Assembly: GCF_038502225.1 (NCBI RefSeq)
Contig: NW_027196893.1
Location: 1 to 64,000, forward strand
Reading direction: 5' to 3'
Source of the DNA: Cherax quadricarinatus
Lineage: Eukaryota > Arthropoda > Malacostraca > Decapoda > Parastacidae
DNA length: 64,000 nucleotides
Shown here: piece by piece, positions 11,235 to 34,077 of the stretch
How positions within the stretch are numbered: position 1 is the stretch's first letter
Layout of the letters: each line of letters starts with the position of its first letter
The notes under the pieces: model-generated
Told to the model about the DNA's origin: nothing
Databases searched by the model: none
What the model saw: only the letters and a program-made list of their open reading frames with translations
Position numbers and translations under genes: made by a program

Positions 11235-12579
11235 TCATGTGTACTCACCTATTTGTGGCTGCAGGGGTCGAGTCATAGCTCCTGGCCCCGCCTCTTCACT
11301 GATTGCTACTAAGTCCTCTCTCTCCCTGCTCCATGAGCTTTATCATACCTCGCCTTAAAACTATGTATGGTTCCCGTCTCCACTACTTCACTTTCTAGGT
11401 TATTCCACGGCTTGACTACTCTATGACTGAAGAAATACTTCCTAACATCCCTTTGATTCATCTGAGTCTTCAACTTCCAATTGTGACCTCTTGTGTCTGT
11501 GTCCCATCTCTGGAACATCCCATCTTTGTCCACCTCGTCTATTCCGCGCAGTATTTTATATGTCGTTATCATGTCTTCCCTGACCCTCCTGGCCTCCAGT
11601 GTCGTCAGGCCGATTTCATAAGAACATAAGAACATAAGAAGGCCTTCAACCTTTCTTCGTAGGAAAATCCCCGTAGCTCTGGGACTAGTCTTGTTGCAAA
11701 CCTTTGCACTTTCTCTAATTTCTTGACGTGCTTGACTAGGTGTGGAGTCCAAACTGGTGCTGCATACTCCAGTATGGGCCTGACGCAAATTGTATACAGA
11801 GTCTTGAACGAATCCTTACTGAGGTATCGGAATGCTATCCGTAGGTTTGCCAGGCGCCCGTATGCTGCAGCAGTTATCTGATTGATGTGCGCCTCAGGAG
11901 ATATGCTCGGTGTTATACTCACCCCCAGATCTTTTTCCTTGAGTGAGGTTTGCAGTCTTTGGCCATCTAAACTATATTGTGTCTGCGGTCTTCTTTGCCC
12001 TTCCCCAATCTTCATGACTTTGCATTTGGCAGGGTTAAATTCAAGGAGCCAGTTGCTGGACCAGGCTTGTAGCCTGTCCAGGTCTCTTTGTAGTCCTGCC
12101 TGATCCTCATCCGATTTGATTCTTCTCATTAACTTCGCATCATCTGCAAACAAGGACACTTCTGAGTCTATCCCTTCCGTTATGTCGTTCACATATACCA
12201 AGAACAGCACAGGCCCTAGGACTGACCCCTGTGGAACCCCGCTTGTCACAGGCGCCCACTCTGACACCTCGTCGCGTACCATGACTCGTTGTTGCCTCCC
12301 TGTCAGGTATTCTCCGATCCATTGCAGTGCCTTTCCTGTTATGTGTGCCTCATCCTCTAGCTTTTTCAGTAACCTCTTGTGAGAAACTGTGTCGAAGGCC
12401 TTCTTGCAGTCTAAAAATATGCAGTCGATCAACCCCTCTCTCTCTTGTCTTCTGTCACCTTGTCATAAAACTCCAGTAGGTTTGTGACACAGGATTTTCC
12501 TTCCCTGAAACCGTGCTGGTTGTCAATTATACACTTGTTTCTTTCCAGGTGCTCCAGCACTCTCCTCCTGATGATCTGA

Positions 12580-12580
<1 letters not shown>
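11235..12580 (-). pseudogene. LINE-C copy 3, best-preserved RT of the family
   Basis: Open from 12432 to 11605: [44 protein letters not shown], then the thumb and YAAPVW region. The upstream RT start (QHGFREGKSCVTNLLEFYDK) is in another frame at 12429-12573. About 25 bp of LINE-A tail, (cataagaa)n, is inserted near 11617-11642 and breaks the frame again. The LINE-C 3' UTR continues to 11235. Confidence 0.82.
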
Positions 12581-12620
<40 letters not shown>

Positions 12621-12656
12621 TCGTGCGTGCGTGTGTTTGTGCGCGCGCGCATGTGT
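12581..12656. repeat. (GT)n / (GC GT)n microsatellite
   Basis: Pure GT at about 12583-12613, then GTGC/GCGC-rich alternation up to the tactcacc end of the next LINE-C copy. Confidence 0.9.
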
Positions 12657-14143
12657 ACTCACCTATTTGTGGTTTGCACGGGGTCGATTCACAGCTTCTG
12701 GCCCTGCCTCTTGTTGGTCCGTTACTAGGTCCACTCTCTCCCTGCTCCAAGAGCTTGATCGTACCTGTTAAAGCTATGTATGGATCCTGCCTCCACTACA
12801 TCACTGCTGATTTTTCCACTTCTGCTGACAACTTTTTGACTGAAGAAATACTTCCTAACATCCCTGTGACTCATATGAGTTTTCACTTCCACTTGTGACA
12901 CTCTTAGTTGCTGCGCCCCATCTCTGGAATATTCTGTCACTATCCATCTTGTCAATTTGTCTCAGTATTTTATGTGCTGTTATCATGTTTTCCCCTATCC
13001 CTTCTCTCCTCCTGTGTCATCAGGCTGATTTCCCTTAACCTTTCTTCGTAGGACATACCCCTTAGCTCCGGGACTAGTCTTGCTCGCTTAACCTTTCTCT
13101 GATTTCTTGACGTACTTGACCAGGTGTGGGTTCCATATTGGTGCTGCATGCCCTTATATAGGCCTGACGTACACAGTGTATGCCTTGAATAGCATTCAAC
13201 ATCTGAGTAAGGTGTTGAATGCTATTTAAGACACTCATATGCTGCAACAGTTATTTGGTTGATGTGCGCCTCAGGAGATGTGCTCGGTATTATACTCAAA
13301 CCAAGATCCTTTTCCTTGAGTGAGTTTTGCAGTCTTTGGCCCCTAGCCTATACTGTCTGCGGCTTTCAATGACTTTCCCCAATCTTCATGACTTTGCACT
13401 TGATGGGGTTAAACTCCAGAAGCCAATTGTTGGACCAGGTTTACAGCTTGATCAGATTCCTTTGTAGTCCTACCTGATCTTCGTCTCCTTGAATTCTCTG
13501 CATTAGCATCAGATCCTCTGCAAAGAGGGACACCTCGGAATCTATCCCTTCCGTTATGTCATTCACATGTAACAGAAACAGCACCGGCCCTAGGACTGAC
13601 CCCTGTGGAACCCTGCTCATCCTATGCCCCACTCTGACACCTCGTTATGTACCATCATTCGTTTCGTTAATGTCAGGTATTTCCTGATCCATTGCAGTGC
13701 CTTTCCTGTTATTCCTGCACGTTCCTCTATCTTTTACACTAATCTTTTATGCGTAACTATGTCGAAAGCCTTCGTACAGTCCAAGAAAATGCAGCCTACC
13801 CCTTGTTCTCCTGACTTCTGTTCCTTGTCGTAAAATTCCACTAGGTTTGTGACACAAGATTTCCCCTCCCTGAAACCGTGCTGGTTATCTTTTATAAGCT
13901 CATTTCTTTCTAGGTGTCTACACCACATTTCTCCAGATAATCTTCTCCATGACTGCATACTATACATGTCAGTGATACCGGTCTATAGTTTAATTCTGCC
14001 TGTCTGTCTCCTTTCTTAAATACTGGGACTACATTTGCTTTCTTCTACACCTGTCGCCCTGTTTCGATAGATATGCTGAAAATTGTTTTAAGCACACAGA
14101 ACGCCTCTGCTCCCTCTCTCTGGGCCCACGGGGAGATGTTGTC
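12653..14143 (-). pseudogene. LINE-C copy 4, heavily decayed
   Basis: Same 3' UTR start (tactcacctatttgtgg) and RT landmarks as copy 3, with many indels. Short open pieces are GSVLGPVLFLLHVNDITEGI (13441-13632) and HGFREGKSCVTNLVEFYDK (13734-13967). It ends at a GT tract at 14145. Confidence 0.75.
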
Positions 14144-14144
14144 C

Positions 14145-14189
<45 letters not shown>
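14145..14189. repeat. (GT)n microsatellite
   Basis: About 22 uninterrupted GT units at the 5' edge of LINE-C copy 4. Confidence 0.95.
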
Positions 14190-14191
<2 letters not shown>

Positions 14192-14248
14192 GTTATCATT
14201 TTGTCCTAGGCACATGTTGATTAGACACTAGGCCTGTTGTATATGAGT

Positions 14249-14250
<2 letters not shown>

Positions 14251-14314
<64 letters not shown>
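14251..14314. repeat. (GT)n microsatellite fused to a LINE-C tail
   Basis: About 31 GT units run directly into tactcacctagttg, the 3' terminus of LINE-C copy 5. Confidence 0.95.
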
Positions 14315-14317
<3 letters not shown>

Positions 14318-14533
14318 CACCTAGTTGTACTCACCTAGTTGAGGTTGCGGGGGTCGAGTCCGAGCTCCTGGCCCCGCCTCTTCACTGATCGCTACTAGGT
14401 CACTCTCCCTGAGCCGTGAGCTTTATCATACCTCTGCTTAAAGCTATGTATGGATCCTGCCTCCACTACATCGCTTCCCAAACTATTCCACTTACTGACT
14501 ACTCTGTGGCTGAAGAAATACTTCCTAACATCC

Positions 14534-14535
<2 letters not shown>
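14313..14535 (-). mobile_element. LINE-C copy 5, tail-only insertion
   Basis: About 220 bp of LINE-C 3' end, starting with the duplicated tactcacctagttg and ending at cttcctaacatccc. It is bounded by (GT)n on both sides. Confidence 0.8.

Positions 14536-14579
<44 letters not shown>
14536..14579. repeat. (TG)n microsatellite
   Basis: About 20 TG units following the 5'-truncation point of LINE-C copy 5. Confidence 0.95.
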
Positions 14580-14582
<3 letters not shown>

Positions 14583-15164
14583 CGCGCTCACTCAGCTATG
14601 TGAATTTGCTGGGAATGAGCTACTTAGTCAGGTGACTCGTCTCTTAACAATGCAGTGCTGTGATCACTTGCTGGTGTCATAGGTCTTGTCATACTGGCAT
14701 TGAAACCATTGCCCTCATAAGCACAGAATGAACGGTGGTCACAGTAGGAACAAGGGCCACATTCTAAACTAGGGGTCACTATGAACACGGGACTATGAAC
14801 ACGGGTCGCAGAACGAAGGTGGGTCATAATATTTGGGGGGGGGGGGGAGTCACAGTAAGTGGTGGGGAAGGTTGGCAGAGAGTGGACGTGACCTGTACAA
14901 AAGGCCATGAGATTAATCTTAAGGAATTCTTACCCCCTGAAGCTAGTGCCACGGCTCCTGTTACTGCTACTACTCCTGCAACTACTCCACCAGCTACTAC
15001 TGGTGCAACTGCTACTGTTACTACTGCTCATGCTTCTGCTATTGTTCCTGCCACTGCTCCTGCTGCTGCTACTGTTGCTGTTCTGCTACTGTTGCTACTC
15101 CTGCTCCAGATACTGTTACTGCTCCTGTTACTGCCCGCCGCCTTTCTCACTGTACACTGATTCT
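14580..15164. other. Non-coding stretch with degenerate (CTG/CTA/CCT) triplet tract
   Basis: No gene seen. A run of G at about 14832-14847 is followed by an imperfect pyrimidine-rich triplet array at about 14950-15140. That array keeps several frames open but encodes only Leu/Thr/Pro low complexity. Confidence 0.7.
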
Positions 15165-15500
15165 GTTGTACTCACTTAATTTTAGTTGCGCGGATCGAGT
15201 CTTAGCTCCTGGTCCCGCCTCTCTGCCTACCGCTACTGGTTTCACTTTCTCCTGTCTGCGTGAGCCCTATCATACTTGTTCATAAAGCTATGTATGGATT
15301 CTGCCTCTACCACTTCGCTGTCTAGGTTGTTCCATTTCCTGAACACTCTATTCCTGAGAAAACATTTCCTAACATCCGCATGACTCATGTGTGCCTGAGA
15401 CCTGCCTTTCATTCTCTCCCAGTTCAACTTCCAATTCCTCTCAGGATTTTGTACGTTGTAATCATGTCACCTCTGATCCTTCTGTACTCTAGTGTCGTCA

Positions 15501-15970
15501 CCCCTCATGGAAGGTTCCTTGATGTTGGTGAGGGGCTCTTGATTTAGGGAATTGGATCTGTGGTGGCCCGGTGGCCTGGTGGCTAAAGCTCCCGCTTCAC
15601 ACACGGAGGGCCCGGGTTCGATTCCCGGCGGGTGGAAACATTTCGACACGTTTCCTTACACCTATTGTCCTGTTCACCTAGCAGCAAATAGGTACCTGGG
15701 TGTTAGTCGACTGGTGTGGGTCGCATCCTGGGGGACAAGATTAAGGACCCCAATGGAAATAAGTTAGACAGTCCTCGATGACGCACTGACTTTCTTGGGT
15801 TATCCTGGGTGGCTAACCCTCCGGGGTTAAAAATCCGAACGAAATCTTATCTTATCTTATCTTGCTCCAGTTCCCCGAATTAAGCCTGAATGCCTTCCAC
15901 ATCCCCCCCTGGGCGCTGTATAATCCTACGGGTTTAGCGCTTCCCCCTTGATAATAATAATAATAATAAT
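15501..15970 (+). mobile_element. SINE-like element 2, copy with nested SINE; 12-bp target duplication
   Basis: Starts cccctcatggaaggttcc and ends ttagcgcttcccccttgat plus (AAT)n. It is flanked by ctagtgtcgtca at 15489-15500 and 15971-15982. Without the nested tRNA-type SINE (15563-15863) it is about 170 bp and aligns end to end with 52275-52438. No ORF. Confidence 0.85.
15563..15863 (+). mobile_element. SINE-1, tRNA-derived (tRNA-Val-like head)
   Basis: The tRNA-like head has a TGGCCTGGTGGC A-box region, anticodon-loop-like CTTCACAC and B-box GGTTCGATTCC. A conserved body (gtacctgggtgttagtcgac, ctaaccctccggggttaaaa) and (CTTAT)n tail follow. It lies inside SINE-like element 2. The resemblance to tRNA-Val(CAC) is my reading of the head. 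Confidence 0.85.
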
Positions 15971-16136
15971 CTAGTGTCGTCAGGTTTAGCTCTTCTAGCC
16001 TCTCCTCATTGTTCATACCCCTCTGCTCTGGAACTAATTTCGCTGCAAATCTTAGCACTTTTTCCAGTTTCTTCACGTTCTTTACCAGCTGCGGGTTTTA
16101 TACTGGCGCTGCATACTTCTGCATACTGGGCCTGAA

Positions 16137-16240
16137 ATACTACTACTACTGCTGCTACTACTACTACTACTACTACTGCTACTACTACTACTTCTACTAC
16201 TACTACTACTACTACTACTACTAATAATAATAATAATAAT
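16137..16240. repeat. (TAC)n / (TAA)n microsatellite
   Basis: TACTAC/TGC triplets pass into AATAAT. The downstream LINE-B fragment starts at its end. Confidence 0.9.
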
Positions 16241-16625
16241 CTTTATTTCTACAAGTCCCAAATCTGCAGACGAAAATCACTCCCTACGAAAGCAAAAGAC
16301 TCAGCAGGAGATGCAACATCCCCCTCCCCAGTGAAAAGCAGGGGCGTCACGAGTATACTATGAGACAACACAAGTGTCAGAGGCCCAAGACTGTTCAACT
16401 GCTTCCCAGCATACATAAGGAGAATTACTGATAGATCCCTGGCTGTCTTCAAGGAGCTGGACAGGCACCTAAAGTCAGTATCTGACTAGCCGGGCTATGG
16501 TTCGTACGTCGGTTTACATGTGCCCAGCAGTAACAGCCTGGTTGATCAGGCCCTGATCAACCACAAGGCCTGGTCCAGCACCTGGCCACGGGGGCGCTGG
16601 CTTCCGAAACCTCCTTCAAGTATAT
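16241..16625 (+). mobile_element. LINE-B 3'-end fragment
   Basis: Matches the last 130 codons and tail of LINE-B (ITxYESKRL-like start, then CLPAYIRRITDRSLAVFK, then the gatcaggccctgatcaacca tail) with several frameshifts. Compare 18385-18715. Confidence 0.75.
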
Positions 16626-16684
16626 AGGATACAACTTACACAGACCTAGCTGACATCAGTTCTTACTATATAAAACGTCTTTCG

Positions 16685-17222
16685 TCATGCAGAGCATTTC
16701 GGACAAATTAGGTTTTGTCCCCAGGATGCGACATACACCAGTCGGCAGAAAGGTGTCTTAAGGAAACACTCCCCATTGTTTCCACCCGTACAGGGAATCA
16801 TTATTTCCTCCTTGATGATGTTCCACAAAGCAACTCGTAAATTTGCCAGTGTCCTGTTTGCTGCAAGGGTTGTTCTCTTGATGTGTGCCTCAGGCGAAAT
16901 GCTTGGAACTATGCTCACTCTGAGGTCCTTTGCAGTCTTTATCCCCCGAACCTGTACGCTGTTTACAGACGTCTTTGCCCTTCTCCGATTTTCATAACCT
17001 TGCATGTGCTGGGGTAAATTCCAATAGAAATTTGTTAGATCAATCATACAGCTTGTCCAGGTCCATTTGTAGCCTTTCATGGTCTTTTTCTGTTTGTTTT
17101 CTCTTCAGCAGTTTCACATCTCAGTTTAATCTGTCATGTATGCATACACAAGAAGCAGTACTGGAACCCCACTCGTTATATTTGCCCATTCCGACACTTC
17201 TCCACTTACAGTAACTAGTCGC
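16685..17222 (-). pseudogene. LINE-C-related fragment 7
   Basis: Minus strand carries SEWANITSGVPVLLLVYA near 17200 and KDLRVSIVPSISPEAHIKR near 16900, equivalent to [19 protein letters not shown] and KDLGVSITPSISPEAHIN of copy 3. The FADD box is lost. It ends where LINE-B copy 1 starts. Confidence 0.7.
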
Positions 17223-18722
17223 TCACACAAGCTCCCTCAGTTACTAAAAACAACAGACATAGCCCCACTCCACAAAGGGGGCAGTAAAGCAACAGCAAAG
17301 AACTACAGACCGATAGCACTAACATCCCATATCATAAAAATCTTTGAAAGGGTCCTAAGAAGCAAGATCACCACCCATCTAGAAACCCATCAGTTACACA
17401 ACCCAGGGCAACATGGGTTTAGAACAGGTCGCTCCTGTCTGTCTCAACTATTGGATCACTACGACAAGGTCCTAAATGCACTAGAAGACAAAAAGAATGC
17501 AGATGTAATATATACAGACTTTGCAAAAGCCTTCGACAAGTGTGACCATGGCGTAATAGCGCACAAAATGCGCGCTAAAGGAATAACAGGAAAAGTCGGT
17601 CGATGGATCTATAATTTCCTCACTAACAGAACACAGAGAGTAGTCGTCAACAGAGTAAAGTCCGAGGCAGCTACGGTGAAAAGCTCTGTTCCACAAGGCA
17701 CAGTACTAGCTCCCATCTTGTTCCTCATCCTCATATCCGACATAGACAAGGATGTCAGCCACAGCACCGTGTCTTCCTTTGCAGATGACACCCGAATCTG
17801 CATGACAGTGTCTTCCATTGCAGACACTGCAAGGCTCCAGGCGGACATCAACCAAATCTTTCAGTGGGCTGCAGAAAACAATATGAAGTTCAACGATGAG
17901 AAATTTCAATTACTCAGATATGGTAAACATGAGGAAATTAAATCTTCATCAGAGTACAAAACAAATTCTGGCCACAAAATAGAGCGAAACACCAACGTCA
18001 AAGACCTGGGAGTGATTATGTCGGAGGATCTCACCTTCAAGGACCATAACATTGTATCAATCACATCTGCTAGAAAAATGACAGGATGGATAATGAGAAC
18101 CTTCAAAACTAGGGAGGCCAAGCCCATGATGACACTCTTCAGGTCACTTGTTCTATCTAGGCTGGAATATTGCTGCACTCTAACAGCACCTTTCAAGGCA
18201 GGTGAAATTGCCGACCTAGAAAATGTACAGAGAACTTTCACGGCGCGCATAACGGAGATAAAACACCTCAATTACTGGGAGCGCTTGAGGTTTCTAAACC
18301 TGTATTCCCTGGAACGCAGGAGGGAGAGATACATGATTATATACACCTGGAAAATCCTAGAGGGACTAGTACCGAACTTGCACACGAAAATCACTCACTA
18401 CGAAAGCAAAAGACTTGGCAGACGATGCACCATCCCCCCAATGAAAAGCAGGGGTGTCACTAGCACGTTAAGAGACCATACAATAAGTGTCAGGGGCCCG
18501 AGACTGTTCAACTGCCTCCCAGCACACATAAGGGGGATTACCAACAGACCCCTGGCAGTCTTCAAGCTGGCACTGGACAAGCACCTAAAGACAGTTCCTG
18601 ATCAGCCGGGCTGTGGCTCGTACGTTGGTTTGCGTGCAGCCAGCAGGAGGCCTGGTCACAGACCGGGCCGCGGGGGCGTTGACCCCCGAAACTCTCTCCA
18701 GGTAAACTCCAGGCCAGATTAA
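17223..18722 (+). CDS. LINE-B copy 1: reverse transcriptase ORF, 5'-truncated
   Basis: About 500 open codons from the insertion point to the stop at 18722. RT motifs are PLHKGG, NYRPIALTS, QHGFRTGRSC, YTDFAKAFDKCDH, SVPQGTVLAPILF and FADDTRI, followed by KDLGVIMSEDLTF and LEYCCTLTAPF (thumb/C-terminal region). No endonuclease is present, so the copy was truncated on insertion. It is a jockey/CR1-superfamily RT; the clade is uncertain. The last about 25 codons read through the conserved tail cgggggcgttgacccccg. A 97-98% identical copy lies at 25548-26910. Confidence 0.8.
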   Translation, partial: SHKLPQLLKTTDIAPLHKGGSKATAKNYRPIALTSHIIKIFERVLRSKITTHLETHQLHNPGQHGFRTGRSCLSQLLDHYDKVLNALEDKKNADVIYTDFAKAFDKCDHGVIAHKMRAKGITGKVGRWIYNFLTNRTQRVVVNRVKSEAATVKSSVPQGTVLAPILFLILISDIDKDVSHSTVSSFADDTRICMTVSSIADTARLQADINQIFQWAAENNMKFNDEKFQLLRYGKHEEIKSSSEYKTNSGHKIERNTNVKDLGVIMSEDLTFKDHNIVSITSARKMTGWIMRTFKTREAKPMMTLFRSLVLSRLEYCCTLTAPFKAGEIADLENVQRTFTARITEIKHLNYWERLRFLNLYSLERRRERYMIIYTWKILEGLVPNLHTKITHYESKRLGRRCTIPPMKSRGVTSTLRDHTISVRGPRLFNCLPAHIRGITNRPLAVFKLALDKHLKTVPDQPGCGSYVGLRAASRRPGHRPGRGGVDPRNSLQVNSRPD

Positions 18723-18723
18723 T

Positions 18724-19330
18724 ACGCCCTCATAGTCATTGTATTTCTCTCCAAACTCTTTAAATGTCCAAACCCCCACAACATCCTCCTCTTCAACCTT
18801 CTGGATAATACTTTTGATAACTCCGCACCTCATCCTAATGTCCAAACTCCAAATTTTCTGAGTAACATTCACACCACAAATTGCCCTCAAACACGGCATC
18901 TCCACTGCCTCCAGCCCCCTCGCTGAATTATTCAAAACCAATGTTTCACACCCTTACAACAGTGTTGGCACCATTATACTCTGATATATTTTCCCTTTCA
19001 CGTCCATAGGTAAAATTCTTTATTTCCACAGATGGCTCAGTGTACCAACCACCTTTTTCCATTCGTCAGTTCTATGGTTCCACCATACTCTCCCCTTCCA
19101 TTATGATACCCTATCTCTCACTGAATATTTTTTTTTGTTACTCTAATCACTTTGTTCCTTCACTTTTAGCTTCCTTCTTTTATATACAATCCAAAATTCA
19201 GTCAACTTCTCTTCAGAATCTCCCAAAAGCGCCGCGTCATCGTAAAAAGAAGCAGCTGTGACAACTCTCACGTCTTTTCAGCTTCATATTTAAGTCCCAC
19301 GTCTCTCCTCAAATGCTTTGTCTTTCACTC
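18724..19330 (-). pseudogene. RTE-like LINE 3' fragment
   Basis: Minus strand carries LNNSARGLEAVEMPCLRAIC and RMRCGVIKSIIQKVEEE, the region after the RT in RTE-type LINEs. It is preceded by frameshifted remnants (GCETLV, a CFFLRRGAFGR-like piece near 19230). Stops break every frame. Confidence 0.65.
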
Positions 19331-19968
19331 TTCTAAGTTCCGTTCCATTGTAGACAATTTTTTTTTAATATTACTTTCGATATTGGAATACAAATATATA
19401 TGGATGAATTCTGTATGGTTGCATTACAACCATTTTTATGGATTTTAATTAAAATACATGAAATTTTCAATCAACACGTTCAAAACATGTACTATTTGCA
19501 CAGATCATTTTATGTAAACAAAATTTTTTTCTTCGTAATGTTTTTGAAATACCAAATCACTGTGTTACAGTGAGGAATAACGACAATTATCACATTTAGT
19601 GCATAAAATGTTATAGGCTGGAAGCTCGTCTTCCAACGTAGAATTTTTTCTTAATGAGAAGAGAGTCCCCTCACACTGTGAGGTGCTAAGCTGTATATAT
19701 TTACGTGAAAGCTTTGACTTGTGAGGCTAATTTAGTGCAAGGAATAGTGGAACCATGATCCACTGAACACTCATACCTAGAGAGGGTTTCGGGGTCAACG
19801 CCCCCGCAGCCCGGTCTGTGACCCGGCCTCGCGAGACAGACACAACCGTTTTCTTATTATGATTTTTCCCTAATTAAGTTGAATCTTACTTATAGGTAAA
19901 TCCAACTGTAAATAAATGTTGGAATACGACTCATAACTGTCATTAAAACTGATAATTAATCATTGCAG
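19331..19968. other. AT-rich non-coding stretch before gene A
   Basis: No ORF. 19778-19835 is a minus-strand scrap of LINE-B tail (ggggtcaacgcccccgcagc). A pyrimidine-poor acceptor, cattgcag, ends at 19968 just before the signal-peptide ATG, so an upstream 5' UTR exon is possible. Confidence 0.6.
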
Positions 19969-31781
<11,813 letters not shown>

Positions 31782-32256
31782 CAACACACGTGTGCTGAAC
31801 ACATTGTGGTCTAGGAGGCAGTGCTATGCTCTTGTTTCAGCCTCTTAAATATCCTTGAAAGGTTTCAGTCACTCCTAGCCTCGTGGGTCCTGTCATACGT
31901 GTCCTCAAGACTGAAGGGAATGTCACCTTCAATTTTTACACGACCAGTTAATCACGAGTCAGCCATTTTTATATAGATCACAAGAAACAGTTAATGTTAA
32001 CAGGCAACTTAACTACAGTGAAAATTAATATTATTTCAAGAGTATTCTTGGTCTCTCACAATATGAAGACACAGCAAAACTAAAACAAAGTAACAGAAGT
32101 TTTATATAATAGACGTAACCTTACACATACAATCAATGGGTTGTCCGTTATCTCACGTACTGAGCGTGGGAAACACATTTCCACTGTTTTGAAATTTATA
32201 GCCCGATTAAGAGTGATATGTAGAGATTTTCTACAGTTTTTGAGTCAGATTAAGAG
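31782..32256. other. Downstream of gene A
   Basis: 3' UTR or intergenic. No further ORF or repeat recognised. Confidence 0.5.
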
Positions 32257-32545
32257 TGATGTGTTTACCTGGAGTTTACCTGGAGAGAGTTCCGGGGGTC
32301 AACGCCCCCGCGGCCCGGTCTGAGACCAGGCCTCCTGGTGGATCAGAGCCTGATCAACCAGGCTGTTGCTGCTGGCTGCACGCAAACCAACATACGAGCT
32401 ACAGCCCGGCTGATCCGGAACTGACTTTAGGTGCTTGTCCAGTGCCAGCTTGAAGACTGCCAGGGGTCTGTTGGTAATCCCCCTTATGTGTGCTGGGAGG
32501 CAGTTGAACAGTCTCGGGCCCCTGACACTTATTGTATGGTCTCTT
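32257..32545 (-). mobile_element. LINE-B 3'-end fragment
   Basis: Minus strand 32550-32299 is open and identical in type to the LINE-B C-terminus (LRDHTISVRGPRLFNCLPAH, AVFKLALDKHLKSVP), then the tail to gtttacctggag. 5'-truncated. Confidence 0.85.
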
Positions 32546-32984
32546 AACATTTGTCAACAGCTTATAATCTTCAGAAATTTTAAATGTTACGAATGAACCT
32601 AGTTTATGCAGTCCTGGACTTTCATTCAAATTTTAATCAACACTATTTTTTATAAGGTTTGATTCTTTTATATTGCTTTCAACCATTTATTTGCTTGTTA
32701 CAATTTTTTTTAAATAAATGACGTGGCTAAAATATCTTACAGGAATAAACACTTTTAATGCTATATTTATATTGCTGTTATGTTGGCAATATAACCATCC
32801 CATTGATTTTCAAAAACTGAGAAAGTCGTAACACGTAAGTCAATTATTAAATAAAAAATATATGAACTCTAAGACCCCCATGAGTTTTGCGAAAATCCCT
32901 CATTGAGCAGCATCAATCGCTATTTTTCGATTTAGGATGAGCATGTGGAGGCTTTCTTGTGCATTAACTGGAGAATGTATCTTA
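32546..32984. other. AT-rich stretch, nothing recognised
   Basis: No ORF, no clear repeat. Confidence 0.5.
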
Positions 32985-34077
32985 TAAGAACATAAGAACA
33001 TAAGAACGAAGGAACACTGCAGAAGGCCTACTGGCCCATGCGAGGCAGGTCCAAGTCTCCTACCGGCTTAAGCCAATGCACCCAACCTAGTCAGGTCAGG
33101 TCACATTAACTTAAGGGAGGAACACGGCAACCGACCTGGTAGCACAAGCTATCAGGTCTAACTCACACCCACCCACATCTACTCATGTATTTATCCAACC
33201 TATTTTTAAAGCTACACAACGTTCTGGCCTCTATAACGGTACTTGGGAGTTTGTTCCACTCATCCACAACTCTATTACCAAACCAGTACTTTCCTATATC
33301 CTTCCTGAATCTGAATTTTTCCAACTTAAAACCATTGCTGCGAGTCCTGTCTAGGCTAGATATTTTCAGCACACTATTTACATCCCCTTTATTTATTCCT
33401 GTCTTCCATTTATACACCTCAATCATATCTCCCCTAATTCTACGTCTTTCTAGAGAGTGCAGTTTCAGGGCCCTTAGTCTATCCTCATAGGGAAGGTTTC
33501 TGATACATGGGATCAACTTTGTCATCCTCCTTTGTACATTTTCCAGAGAATTTATATCCATTCTGTAATACGGTGACCAAAACTGTGCAGCATAATCTAA
33601 ATGAGGCCTAAACAAGGATGTATAGAGTTGAAGAACAACCTGAGGACTCCTATTATTTATGCTTCTTGATATGAAGCCAAGGATTCTATTAGCTTTATTG
33701 CGAACACTTACGCACTGTTGTCTTGGTTTCAGATTACTGCTAACCAGAACTCCTAAATCTTTTTCGCAATCCGTAATATTAAGATCTACATTATTTAGTT
33801 TATATGTGGCATGGTTATTGTCCTGTCCAACATTTAGAACTTTGCATTTGTCTCTATTAAACTGCATCTGCCACTTCTCCGACCACTGCATCAGTCTATT
33901 CAAATCTTCCTGGAGTGCTCGAATGTCCTCGTCAGAATGAATTCGACGGCCTATTTTGGTGTCATCGGCAAACTTGCCGATGTCGCTCTTTATGCCCTCA
34001 TCTATGTCGTTTATGTAGATTGTGAACAGCAGGGGGCCCAACACTGACCCCTGTGGAACACCGCTCGTGACACTTCC
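32985..34077 (-). pseudogene. LINE-A 3' half, cut by the LTR element
   Basis: Minus strand 34044-33163 is open: GPLLFTIYINDIDEGI, FADDTKIGRRIHSDEDI, KDLGVLVSSNL, RPHLDYAAQFWSPYYRMDI, WFGNRVVDEWNKLPS. The 3' UTR and (cataagaa)n tail reach 32985. It begins mid-RT exactly where the 5' LTR starts. Its first 297 bp (33781-34077) are repeated on the far side of the LTR element at 46201-46489. Confidence 0.85.

Larger units (their letters stand above)
15165..16135 (-). pseudogene. LINE-C-related copy 6, split by a SINE-like insertion
   Basis: 15165-15500 and 15971-16135 are two halves of one diverged LINE-C 3' region (FRKWNNLDSEVVEAESIHSF on one side, KKLEKVLRFAAKLVPEQRG on the other). They are separated by the element at 15501-15970, whose insertion duplicated ctagtgtcgtca. 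Confidence 0.75.

Noticed and set aside
14907..15179. Leu-rich ORF resembling a membrane protein
   Set aside because: Low-complexity CTG/CTA triplet tract, open in several frames, with no start context or conserved flank.
15563..15640. Possible tRNA-Val gene (also 20393-20465, 24095-24160)
   Set aside because: A/B boxes are present, but arms are imperfect and the same conserved body follows in all copies. These are SINE heads.
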